Below, piece after piece: positions 5,922 through 12,843 of a DNA stretch of 15,813 bases. Origin of the DNA: Candidatus Hydrogenedentes bacterium UBA2224 (GTDB taxonomy: Bacteria > Hydrogenedentota > Hydrogenedentia > Hydrogenedentales > SLHB01); NCBI GenBank assembly GCA_002348185.1, contig DDYW01000074.1, forward strand, positions 20,090 to 35,902, in the 5' to 3' direction. Positions within the stretch are counted from its first letter, which is position 1; every line of letters starts with the position of its first letter. The notes beneath the pieces were generated by a model. It was not told the DNA's origin. It ran no database searches and worked only from the letters and a program-made list of their open reading frames with translations. A program made the position numbers and the translations under genes.

Positions 5922-7871
5922 TTACCCGCCGTACCGGGCCTCGGGAAAATCGGTCACGTCCAGAAACGCGATCTGCACCACGGGAACGGTTTCGAATTCG
6001 ATGGCGCTGGTGTACACGAGCAGTCTGCGGACTGCGCCGTCTTTGCAGATCAGGCGCATGTGAAACATCGGCGCGAGTTCTTCACCGCATTGACGGCGCT
6101 GGATGCGATCGAGCACGAGCGCATGGTCCGCGGGGAGGATCAGACCGAACACCTGGGCCTCGGTGAGCGCCAGCAGCTCCTCCCGCGAATACCCGGTGAT
6201 GGCCGCCGCCTGGGCGTTAACGAAGACCACCTTCCCGTTGCGCACCAGCGCGAGCCCCTGCAGGGAATTCTCCACGAGCGTCCGGTAGGCACGTTCGGCC
6301 TGGCGCTGCTCGGTGATGTCGTACGAAATTCCTCCCAGGAGCCGTGGTTTGTCCGTTTCGCCCGTCAGGGGGAATTTCCAGGTGCGCCAGGTGCGTGTTC
6401 GTCCGTGCCGATCGGTGAGGGTTTCCTCGACCAGCAGGGAACCCGTCGCGAAAGCGGCCCGGTCGTCCGCAATCGACTTTTCGGCGGCTTCCCGGGGCAG
6501 CACCTCCTCGGTGCGCTTTCCGATCCAGGTATCGGCGGCGAACCGTTCCCGCATCTGGACGTTAGCGAACAGGAGGCGGCTTTCTTCGTCTTTGATGAAC
6601 ATCACCCCGGGAAACTTCTCGGCGAAGCTGACAAACATGGCGTGGGCATTGTCCAGGGCCCGCTGGGCCGTCTTCTGCTCGGTGATGTCGACGTGAATCA
6701 CAACGATTCCTTCGCGCTTTCCCCGCGCATCGCGCATTTGCGCGACGTGCCCGATCAATGCGCGGCCGCTGTGTTCATCCAGGTACTCGACCGAGAATTC
6801 TTCGCCGGCCAACGCCCGTTCGAGCCACGCTTTCATGGCGGGACGCCCCGCGTAAGCCTCCAGCATCGGCTTCCCGATGAGCGTTGCCGGGTCGATGTGG
6901 AACGCCTCAAGTCCCCGGCCTTCGAGGGCGGTGCACACCCCGTTCAGGTCGGCGGCAAACAAGATCACGGGCGCGGCCTGAAGCAGCTTTTGCAGGTGCT
7001 GCCCCTTGCGTCGCAATGCGTCCTCCGCCCGCTTGTGCTCCTCGATATTGTGGACCGAGCCCACGATGGCTTCGACGGAACGGTTGGCATCCATCACGAG
7101 CATCATGGAGTCGCTGAGCCAATGATACACGCCGTCTTTGAAGCGGCGGCGCAATTCGATCGTGAGGCTCGCGGTATTGCCCTGGGCGTTTGCAATGGCC
7201 TCTCTCATCGCGGCCTGGAGCCGCGGGAGGTCGTCCGGATGAAATTCCTTGACGATCTCGCCCAGGCCCTTGCTGGCAAACTCCTCATAGGAAAAGCCCG
7301 TAAACTCCTTGATATGCGGGCTCAGGTAGTCGTAGCGGTTCTCGCGCATGTTGAACCGGTAGAGCACGTGGCGGGACGCCTGCAACGCCTCGGTGAAACG
7401 GCGTTCGCTTTCACGGAGCTTCTGTTCCGCTTTGAGGCGTTCCGAAATATCGCGCGACACGGCATACAGCACCCGATCGCCGTTCCACAGTCCGAACGAG
7501 ACTTTGGTGTCGACGGGGATATGCGCGCCGCCTGCCGTCTGGAGCGGGAGTTCGCAGGCCGTCCGCCGGCCAGAGAGCAGTTCGCCGAAAATTTCCTCGG
7601 CTTCCCAGCGCCGTTCCGGCGGGTAGAGCAGGGCGACGGAGGAACCCAGCAACTGTTCTTCCGAATAGCCCAGGCGGTGCATCGTAGCGGGATTCACCTG
7701 GATGATCCGGCCGGCGAGCGTGAGCACAACAACAAAATCCTCGAGGCGGTGGAACAACTCCTGAAAGTTCTGGCGGGAATCCTCGAGCGCCTTTGCGGCG
7801 GACACGCGCTCCGTGATGTCGACGTTTACGATCTGCACCGCGGGCCGCCCCTTGTAATGCGTCAGACCCAC
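5922..7871 (-). CDS. Multi-PAS sensor protein, C-terminal part (five complete PAS domains)
   Basis: A 649-codon open stretch that continues, in the same frame and without a missing base, from the N-terminal part at 7872-8666 after one TAA. The first residues, GLTHYKGRPAVQIVNVDITER, are the end of a PAS domain whose beginning lies upstream of the stop. Five PAS units follow at about residues 35-145, 155-280 (PAS_3 type, with HPDD at 211-214), 290-400, 405-522 and 525-642. Each closes with a DIT/DIS-ER/EQ-type linker (VSRDISERL, VHVDITEQK, ISYDITEQR). PAS domains sense small ligands, redox or light and signal through coupled domains. The chain ends right after the last PAS, and no histidine kinase, GGDEF, EAL or methyl-accepting domain is present. 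The GTG at 7871 that would start it separately has no ribosome site. It is probably a remnant, or part of a readthrough product. Confidence 0.75.
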   Translation of the reverse strand: MGLTHYKGRPAVQIVNVDITERVSAAKALEDSRQNFQELFHRLEDFVVVLTLAGRIIQVNPATMHRLGYSEEQLLGSSVALLYPPERRWEAEEIFGELLSGRRTACELPLQTAGGAHIPVDTKVSFGLWNGDRVLYAVSRDISERLKAEQKLRESERRFTEALQASRHVLYRFNMRENRYDYLSPHIKEFTGFSYEEFASKGLGEIVKEFHPDDLPRLQAAMREAIANAQGNTASLTIELRRRFKDGVYHWLSDSMMLVMDANRSVEAIVGSVHNIEEHKRAEDALRRKGQHLQKLLQAAPVILFAADLNGVCTALEGRGLEAFHIDPATLIGKPMLEAYAGRPAMKAWLERALAGEEFSVEYLDEHSGRALIGHVAQMRDARGKREGIVVIHVDITEQKTAQRALDNAHAMFVSFAEKFPGVMFIKDEESRLLFANVQMRERFAADTWIGKRTEEVLPREAAEKSIADDRAAFATGSLLVEETLTDRHGRTRTWRTWKFPLTGETDKPRLLGGISYDITEQRQAERAYRTLVENSLQGLALVRNGKVVFVNAQAAAITGYSREELLALTEAQVFGLILPADHALVLDRIQRRQCGEELAPMFHMRLICKDGAVRRLLVYTSAIEFETVPVVQIAFLDVTDFPEARYGG

Positions 7872-7874
7872 TTA
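7872..7874 (-). other. In-frame TAA splitting the PAS-domain gene
   Basis: Plus-strand TTA at 7872-7874 reads TAA on the minus strand between AGC (Ser264) and GTG. Both sides are in the same frame and together rebuild one PAS domain. One substitution, for example TAA to TCA, would restore a gene of 915 codons including stop (5922-8666). TAA is a normal stop elsewhere in the window (flgK and the end of this same gene), so a changed genetic code is not the explanation. Confidence 0.85.
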
Positions 7875-8666
7875 GCTCTGGAGATGCCGCACGCCGCCAT
7901 CGGGCCGCATGAGGCGGTAGGTCGCGGGCTGGGGAGGCGAGGCGCCACGCGCCACAGCTTGAAACGATGCCACCGTAGCCTGCCGGTCGTCCGGGTGTAT
8001 GAACCGTTCCGCGCATTCATCGGCTGCCAGACCAACGAGATCGTCCACCCGGCAGCCGGCCATCTCGACGAGGGCCGGGTTCGCATAGACCACCCGGTTG
8101 TCCTGGAACAGGGAAAACCCCTGCGCCGAATCTTCCACAAGAACGCGATAGGCCTCTTCCGTGTGCTTCAGATCGGTGATGTCATTCGCAGCGACGACGA
8201 CATGCGTAATGCGCCCCGCAGGGTCGCGCATGGGCGCGGCGTTCACGATGAGATGACGCAGCGAACCGTCGGCTCGAACCAGGATGGCCACCTGGTTGTT
8301 TACACGCTGTCCCGTGTCCCGCGCGCACACAAACGGGTCTTCCTCGGGCCGCAATCGCTGGCCCGAAGCATCACACACCCGCCAGTCGTCCGCCAGACAC
8401 GAGCGGCCTATAAACCGGTCGAGAGGCAGCCCGGTTACTTCTTCCGTGCGGGGATTGGCGAATACAATGGTGCCGTCGCGGGTGGCCACAAATACGCTGG
8501 CAAGCGCCGTCGTGTCGAGAATCCCGCGCAGGAATTCGGCGTTCTTTCGCAGCACTCGTTCCGCGCGTTGCCGTTGGGCCTTCTCCGATTCGAGCTCCGA
8601 GATTCGCTGCCGAGCGGCCTCCAGATCGGGGGCGGCGTCGGGATGTCGTCGATAGTGCTCAGTCAC
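7872..8666 (-). CDS. Multi-PAS sensor protein, N-terminal part ending in a nonsense codon
   Basis: The 264-residue beginning of the PAS protein. A charged, probably coiled-coil leader (about 11-45, with RISELESEKAQRQRAERVLR) is followed by PAS1 (about 46-165, ending AANDITDLK). PAS2 (from 172) has the HPDD motif at 224-227. PAS2 stops at RPDGGVRHLQS where related domains continue with a further strand. The start is a GTG at 8666 with GAAAGG (8673-8678) 6 nt upstream. There is no membrane segment, so a cytoplasmic protein is expected. It is divergent from the methyltransferase gene. If the TAA is real, this short fragment is the only normal product. Confidence 0.75.
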   Translation of the reverse strand: MTEHYRRHPDAAPDLEAARQRISELESEKAQRQRAERVLRKNAEFLRGILDTTALASVFVATRDGTIVFANPRTEEVTGLPLDRFIGRSCLADDWRVCDASGQRLRPEEDPFVCARDTGQRVNNQVAILVRADGSLRHLIVNAAPMRDPAGRITHVVVAANDITDLKHTEEAYRVLVEDSAQGFSLFQDNRVVYANPALVEMAGCRVDDLVGLAADECAERFIHPDDRQATVASFQAVARGASPPQPATYRLMRPDGGVRHLQS

Positions 8667-8796
8667 CTGGTACCTTTCGGGCTTATGGCGGGATGCCCAG
8701 ACACAACGCTCTCCTGGATCCGCGCCCCGCCCGAATACCCCGAATCCTTATCACCTATGGTACACCATGAGCAGACAGCGCACCAATCTGAAAAGC

Positions 8797-8859
8797 GGGG
8801 GCGCGAAAACCGCCTTTTTCGGGGTTTGGGAGGATTTCAGGGGTTGAAAACGCGCCCCC
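8797..8859. repeat. Inverted repeat in the divergent PAS/methyltransferase promoter region
   Basis: GGGGGCGCG (8797-8805) and CGCGCCCCC (8851-8859) are perfect reverse complements separated by 45 nt. AACC (8808-8811) and GGTT (8842-8845) can extend the stem after a small internal loop. A competing short hairpin forms from CGAAAA (8804-8809) and TTTTCG (8815-8820). The region lies between two divergent starts, so it may be an operator or, if transcribed, a leader structure. Confidence 0.5.
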
Positions 8860-8873
8860 GGGATGCGGATACT
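8844..8873 (+). promoter_or_regulatory. Candidate promoter for the methyltransferase gene
   Basis: TTGAAA (8844-8849), an 18-nt spacer, and GATACT (8868-8873). Each hexamer is a fair match. The -35 overlaps the edge of the right arm of the inverted repeat. The leader to the ATG at 8922 would be about 40 nt. Confidence 0.4.
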
Positions 8874-8921
8874 GATGCCTGAGAAGTCCATGAGTACCGC
8901 GAAAAACAGACGTCACTGCCC

Positions 8922-9665
8922 ATGTGCAATCCCGCGTGTCTAGAATTCGCCCGCGAGCATCTCGAACCCTGGGAAGTCCGCAACCGGACGGTGCTGGAAG
9001 TGGGGACGCTCGACGTCCATGGCGGTCTCCGCCCCCTCATCGCCCGGCTGGGGCCGGCGCGTTACGTCGGGGTGGACGGCAGGCCCGGGCCGGGAGTCGA
9101 TGAAGTCTGCGACGCGCGGGATCTCCTGGAGCGTTTCGGCCCGCAGTCGTTTGATGTCCTGCTCTCAACCGAGCTTCTGGAGCACGTGCGCGACTGGCGG
9201 CGGGTCGTCCACGGCTTCAAGCAGGTGATGCGGCCCGGCGGGGTCCTCCTGGTGACCACGCGCTCGCGTGGCCACCCCTATCACGCGTACCCCTGCGATT
9301 TCTGGCGGTTTGAGCTGGACGACATGCGGCAGATCTTCGGGGATTTCGAGATCGAGGCGTTGCAGGAAGACCCCATCGAGGTCGGGGTCTTTCTGAAAGC
9401 CCGCAAACCGCATGCGTTCCACGAGCGCAGTCTGGCCGACATTGCGCTGTATTCGATGGTGACCCGGCGCCGCACGAAGACGCTGGCCCCCTGGCGCGCG
9501 ATGCTGTTTCGGGCGCAGGTGGGAGGCCGCCGGCGCGTCGCGCACCTGCGCTATCTGCTCTGGGACACGGCCCTGCGACTTGCCCCGCACCCCCTCAAGA
9601 ACCTGGTGAAACGCCGGCTGCTGCCGCTGTACGCGCTGTTCCGGAACCCGCCGCACGGGAGATAG
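8922..9665 (+). CDS. Class I SAM-dependent methyltransferase (Methyltransf_11-like)
   Basis: A 247-residue cytosolic protein. SAM-binding motif I is seen as VLEVGTLDVHGG (24-35), the acidic end of strand 2 as VGVDGRPG (49-56), LLSTELLEHV (80-89) is the post-motif II helix, and MRPGGVLLVTT (103-113) is the typical strand-5 turn. The first ~150 residues are a complete small methyltransferase; the last ~80 residues are very basic (for example RRRTKTLAPWR and KNLVKRRLLPLY), suggesting an RNA, lipid or membrane-surface contact, although this is speculative. The substrate is unknown. The ATG at 8922 is the only conventional start in an open frame that begins at 8883; no clear ribosome site precedes it, which lowers confidence in the exact start. 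It is divergent from the PAS gene. Confidence 0.8.
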   Translation: MCNPACLEFAREHLEPWEVRNRTVLEVGTLDVHGGLRPLIARLGPARYVGVDGRPGPGVDEVCDARDLLERFGPQSFDVLLSTELLEHVRDWRRVVHGFKQVMRPGGVLLVTTRSRGHPYHAYPCDFWRFELDDMRQIFGDFEIEALQEDPIEVGVFLKARKPHAFHERSLADIALYSMVTRRRTKTLAPWRAMLFRAQVGGRRRVAHLRYLLWDTALRLAPHPLKNLVKRRLLPLYALFRNPPHGR

Positions 9666-9757
9666 CCGCCCGGATGGGGGTTGGGGCAGGAGGACGCGCC
9701 CGAGCCATGGGCTGCGTCCACGGTCTCGAGTCTTGCGGAGTCGTTAAGGGCCGGATC

Positions 9758-9820
9758 GTCCATCCCGTCCATCCCGTCCATACGGTCCACACGGTCCACA
9801 CGGTCAACCCTGTCCACCAG
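9758..9820 (+). repeat. 9-bp tandem array, GTCC-N5, seven units
   Basis: Seven units start every 9 bp from 9758: GTCCATCCC twice, GTCCATACG, GTCCACACG twice, GTCAACCCT, GTCCACCAG. It lies in the 237-nt gap between the methyltransferase and the sialidase-like gene and is the longest of the four arrays. Identical neighbouring pairs suggest recent slippage. Nothing else is recognisable in 9666-9757. Confidence 0.85.
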
Positions 9821-9837
9821 GCGAGTGCGGCACGGCA

Positions 9838-9866
9838 TTGAACCGCGGGAACCGGCCCATCATACT
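9838..9866 (+). promoter_or_regulatory. Candidate sigma-70 promoter for the sialidase-like gene
   Basis: TTGAAC (9838-9843), a 17-nt spacer, and CATACT (9861-9866). Spacing is ideal and each hexamer matches four of six bases. Transcription would begin near 9873, about 30 nt before the start codon. It begins 17 nt after the 9-bp array ends. Confidence 0.45.
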
Positions 9867-9902
9867 GTCGCCATCCGGTGAGGTGAAAGGAGGATGTGCG
9901 CC

Positions 9903-11135
9903 ATGCGAACACTTGTGTGGGGACTGGTCGCGGCACTGGGTCTGATCGCTGCCGCGAAGGCATCGGAAGACGCCGCCGGACCGGCGCGCATCCCGTTCGA
10001 TCTCCGGCTCGAGATCGCCCACGAGGGCTACGACGAAACGTATTGCTGGTTTCAGCCGCGCGCGGCCGCGATCCCGTCCAAGACGGGCGACGCCCCGCCC
10101 GTCGTCATCATGACGCTTCAAAAACACCTCGAGAACTCCGATTTTTATTCGGGCCTCTATACGATGCACTCGGACGATCTCGGCAAGACCTGGTCGGAAC
10201 CGAAAGAGCAGCCCGCGCTGGGGTGGCGGGCGCTTCCGGAAGACATTACGCTGGGGATCTGCGACTTCGTGCCGGGGTGGCACGCGCCCACGGGGAAGCT
10301 GCTGGCCATCGGACATACGGTGCGGTACCGGAACCGGGCGTTGACGGAATCGCCCCAACCGCGCGAACTGGCGTATGCCGTGTACGACCCGGAAACGGAC
10401 CAGTGGGCCCCCTGGCGCATGCTCGAATTCCCCGACAAGGAGACGTTCTGGAGCGCGGGGGCCGGGTGCGCGCAATGGCTGGTCAAAGACGACGGCACGC
10501 TGCTCGTGCCGCAGTACTACTGCCCGCCCGAAATGCGCGGCGCAGGCGCGCTGGCGCGGTCCACGTCCACCGTCGTGCACTGTTCCTTTGACGGCACGCA
10601 GCTCACCTACCTCGAACACGGCGACGATCTCGCGCTGGACGTGCCCCGCGGGTGCGACGAGCCGTCCCTGGTCCTGTTCCAGGGAAGGTACTACCTGACC
10701 ATCCGCAACGACGAAAAGGACTACGTGACCGCGGGCGGCGACGGGCTCCATTTCGCGCCCCTCACACCCTGGACGTTTGACGACGGCGCGGAACTCGGCA
10801 GCTACAATACGCAACAGCACTGGCTGGCGCACGGCGACGGGCTGTTTCTGATCTACACGCGCCGCGGCGCCAACAACGACCACATTTTCCGGCACCGCGC
10901 GCCGCTGTTCATCGCGCAGGTGGACCCCGGCCGTCTGTGCGTAATCCGGGCTACCGAACGGGTGCTCATCCCGGAACGCGGCGCCACCCTGGGGAATTTC
11001 GGCGCCGGCCCCATAACGCCTGACGAAAGCTGGGTGACGGTCGGCGAAGGCATGTTCTTCCCCGAGGTCTACAAGAAAGGCGGCGCGACGGGCGCGGTCT
11101 TCGTGGCGCGGGTCCTCTGGCGGCCAGGCGCCTGA
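9903..11135 (+). CDS. Secreted sialidase-superfamily (BNR propeller) protein
   Basis: A 410-residue exported protein. Residues 1-20 are a signal peptide (VWGLVAALGLIAAAKA, likely cleavage after AKA). The mature chain looks like the six-bladed sialidase/neuraminidase-like propeller: QPRAAAIP (51-58) carries an arginine where sialidases place the first of their carboxylate-binding arginines, and SDDLGKTW (90-97) is a perfect Asp-box. Later blades have GCDEPSLVLFQGRYYL- and LGSYNTQQHW-type strands with weak Asp-boxes. In related bacteria most such proteins are annotated only as exo-alpha-sialidase-like, and the true sugar substrate is unknown. The ATG at 9903 is chosen because AAAGGAGG (9886-9893) lies 9 nt upstream; the in-frame ATG at 9894 touches that site directly. 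It converges with the other propeller protein. Confidence 0.8.
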   Translation: MRTLVWGLVAALGLIAAAKASEDAAGPARIPFDLRLEIAHEGYDETYCWFQPRAAAIPSKTGDAPPVVIMTLQKHLENSDFYSGLYTMHSDDLGKTWSEPKEQPALGWRALPEDITLGICDFVPGWHAPTGKLLAIGHTVRYRNRALTESPQPRELAYAVYDPETDQWAPWRMLEFPDKETFWSAGAGCAQWLVKDDGTLLVPQYYCPPEMRGAGALARSTSTVVHCSFDGTQLTYLEHGDDLALDVPRGCDEPSLVLFQGRYYLTIRNDEKDYVTAGGDGLHFAPLTPWTFDDGAELGSYNTQQHWLAHGDGLFLIYTRRGANNDHIFRHRAPLFIAQVDPGRLCVIRATERVLIPERGATLGNFGAGPITPDESWVTVGEGMFFPEVYKKGGATGAVFVARVLWRPGA

Positions 11136-11175
11136 GCGGACCGCGCGGGCATGCTGTTCGGGCCTCCCCCGGGCG

Positions 11176-12705
11176 CTACAGATTCATCTGCCAGGCCTGC
11201 AGCCGTTCGAAACGCACTTCGCCATCCTGCGCAACGAAGCCGATCCGGCCCGTAGCCTGGCCGGTGACGTACGTCTGAACGTAGAGATCATCCAGATACA
11301 GCTCGAAGATGTTCTTGCGGAAGAACAGCCGGAAATGGCAGGTTTTGTCGCAGGGGATGCCCGCCACGGTGGCGCACCCGGCGCCGGTCTGATCTTCCGC
11401 CTCGAACCGGGGTTCGCCGGTCAGGTCGAGCGTGCCGATTTCGGTCTGATTCCACGTTTCGAACAGGACAGCCTTGCCTTTCCCCCCCTGTTCTTCGAGG
11501 TAGAGTCCGGTCGCGGGAAAGATCGTGGCGTTGATGGCCGGGCTTACGCGCACGTCGCCTTCCAGCACCAGCCCCCTCTCGACATCGAACGTCTCCGACA
11601 GGAGGGCGAGCGCGCGGTTGGGCGGATTGGCGGTGAGCCAGCGCAGGGGCGGGCGGGGCGGCGCCTTCATGATCACGCGGTCCGATTCACACACGAACGT
11701 CTCCAGGGAGCTGGGGTTGACGGCCGTGACCCGGCTGGCCTCCACCGCCACGGGCGCGCCTTTGAGCGCGTCGTTGCCTTCCCAGTAGCCCATGTGGAGA
11801 TGGCCCTGGCCGTCGAGCACCGGTTTCTTAAGCGGCGCATGCCACCAGAACGTGCCGCCGGGGTCATGGATGTAGTTGGTCAGCAGAAGCTCCTTGTAAT
11901 ACCGGCAGTAGGCCGCCCACAGCGCCACGGTTGTCCGGCCGGAGTGCCCGTTGAGCCGGAAGGCGGGATAGTCCGGCCGGAAGGGGCCCATGGGATCGTC
12001 CGACTGGTACGTGGCGACCGCGTAGCCGAAACTTCCCGGAAAAAACCCGCCGACAAGCAGATAGTACGTGTTGCCGATGCGCTCGCAACCGCCCGGCTCC
12101 ATAACGACGCGCACGTCGAGGTCGTCCGTCAACGGATAGTCCCTGACCCAGGTCCAGCGCACGCCATCGTCCGACCGGAGCAGGCCGCCCGCGGCGTAGC
12201 CGTAATAGACCGTCGTGCCGTTTTCTTCCTGGCCGATCACGTCCATGTGGTCGAGGCGTTGTCCGTCGGGCCGGCGCACATCGTAGTCGGGGCCGAGGCA
12301 GGTCCAATGCACCAGGTCGGGGGATTCCCAGAAGCGGAGGACATCCTGCCGGCCATCGGTGAAGCTTCCGTGGTTCATGACGAAACGGCCGCCGGCGCGC
12401 CAGACCCGCATCGCCCAGATCGGAAAGGGCGCGTCCTGGATGACGGCGCCCCCGTCGTTCCAGTGCACGCCATCCTGCGACGTCGCATGCCAGACATAGC
12501 GCCAGTCATCGATCACGTCGTGCAGTTGCTGCGTCTTGCGGTACATGGTGAAGAGATGGAAGGACCCGTCGTGCCAGATGACGCAATTGTCCTTGAGCGA
12601 ACCTTCCGGCGCGCGGTACAGGAACGCGTGTGCCGGAACGGGCGAAACCGCGGCGAACAGAACGATCAGAATCAACGCCCGCGGCGCGAGATTTCCGGTA
12701 CTCAC
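11176..12705 (-). CDS. Secreted GH43/GH32-like beta-propeller glycosidase with C-terminal beta-sandwich
   Basis: A 509-residue exported protein. Residues 1-27 are a signal peptide (hydrophobic 10-23, cleavage AHA-FL). Residues ~28-335 look like a five-bladed glycosidase propeller: repeated strands with a D-x-x-x-W turn (SQDGVHW 76-82, SPDLVHW 128-134, SDDGVRW 178-184), LDHMDVIG (151-158) and EPGGCERIGNTYYLLVGG (203-220), the last being characteristic of GH43/GH32-type proteins. Residues ~365-509 resemble a LamG/GH32-C-type jelly roll (RKNIFELYLDD, 463-473). The catalytic acids cannot be fixed with certainty. The start is a GTG at 12705 with GGAGGG (12713-12718) 7 nt upstream; longer open frame further upstream runs into the divergent lipoprotein gene and is rejected. 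It converges with the sialidase-like gene, with 40 bp between stops. Confidence 0.75.
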   Translation of the reverse strand: MSTGNLAPRALILIVLFAAVSPVPAHAFLYRAPEGSLKDNCVIWHDGSFHLFTMYRKTQQLHDVIDDWRYVWHATSQDGVHWNDGGAVIQDAPFPIWAMRVWRAGGRFVMNHGSFTDGRQDVLRFWESPDLVHWTCLGPDYDVRRPDGQRLDHMDVIGQEENGTTVYYGYAAGGLLRSDDGVRWTWVRDYPLTDDLDVRVVMEPGGCERIGNTYYLLVGGFFPGSFGYAVATYQSDDPMGPFRPDYPAFRLNGHSGRTTVALWAAYCRYYKELLLTNYIHDPGGTFWWHAPLKKPVLDGQGHLHMGYWEGNDALKGAPVAVEASRVTAVNPSSLETFVCESDRVIMKAPPRPPLRWLTANPPNRALALLSETFDVERGLVLEGDVRVSPAINATIFPATGLYLEEQGGKGKAVLFETWNQTEIGTLDLTGEPRFEAEDQTGAGCATVAGIPCDKTCHFRLFFRKNIFELYLDDLYVQTYVTGQATGRIGFVAQDGEVRFERLQAWQMNL

Positions 12706-12744
12706 AGCGCGACCCTCCGTATACCCTTTCCGTTTCCCGGGAAT

Positions 12745-12750
12745 ATCATA
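12745..12750 (-). promoter_or_regulatory. Candidate -10 element for the GH43/GH32-like gene
   Basis: On the minus strand this reads TATGAT, five of six matches to TATAAT, about 40 nt upstream of the GTG at 12705. No good -35 hexamer is visible at 16-18 nt. Confidence 0.35.
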
Positions 12751-12792
12751 CTGCAAACCAGCGCCGGCGGCATTTCCTGGGTGCGCGAAGCG

Positions 12793-12801
12793 TGATATGA
12801 T
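12793..12801 (+). promoter_or_regulatory. Candidate extended -10 promoter for the LolA-like lipoprotein gene
   Basis: TGATATGAT is an extended -10 (TG, one base, TATGAT at 12796-12801). The -35 region at 17 nt reads TTTCCT, a poor match, which is acceptable for extended -10 promoters. Transcription would begin near 12808, leaving a 36-nt leader. Confidence 0.45.
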
Positions 12802-12843
12802 GCCCGTGAACAGGCTGTCACGAGAGGGAGCGCCGGAACCAAA

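Noticed and set aside
6060..8882. A 940-codon open frame on the plus strand, antisense to the PAS gene
   Set aside because: Its residues are composition-biased and family-free, while the minus strand has recognisable PAS domains in register. Strong third-position GC bias keeps the antisense frame open.
8875..8943. A 22-codon upstream frame overlapping the methyltransferase start
   Set aside because: It ends 19 nt inside the methyltransferase gene and could couple translation, but it has no ribosome site and no other support.
11335..12795. A 486-codon plus-strand frame opposite the GH43/GH32-like gene
   Set aside because: The minus strand has a signal peptide, a strong ribosome site and propeller repeats; the plus frame has none.
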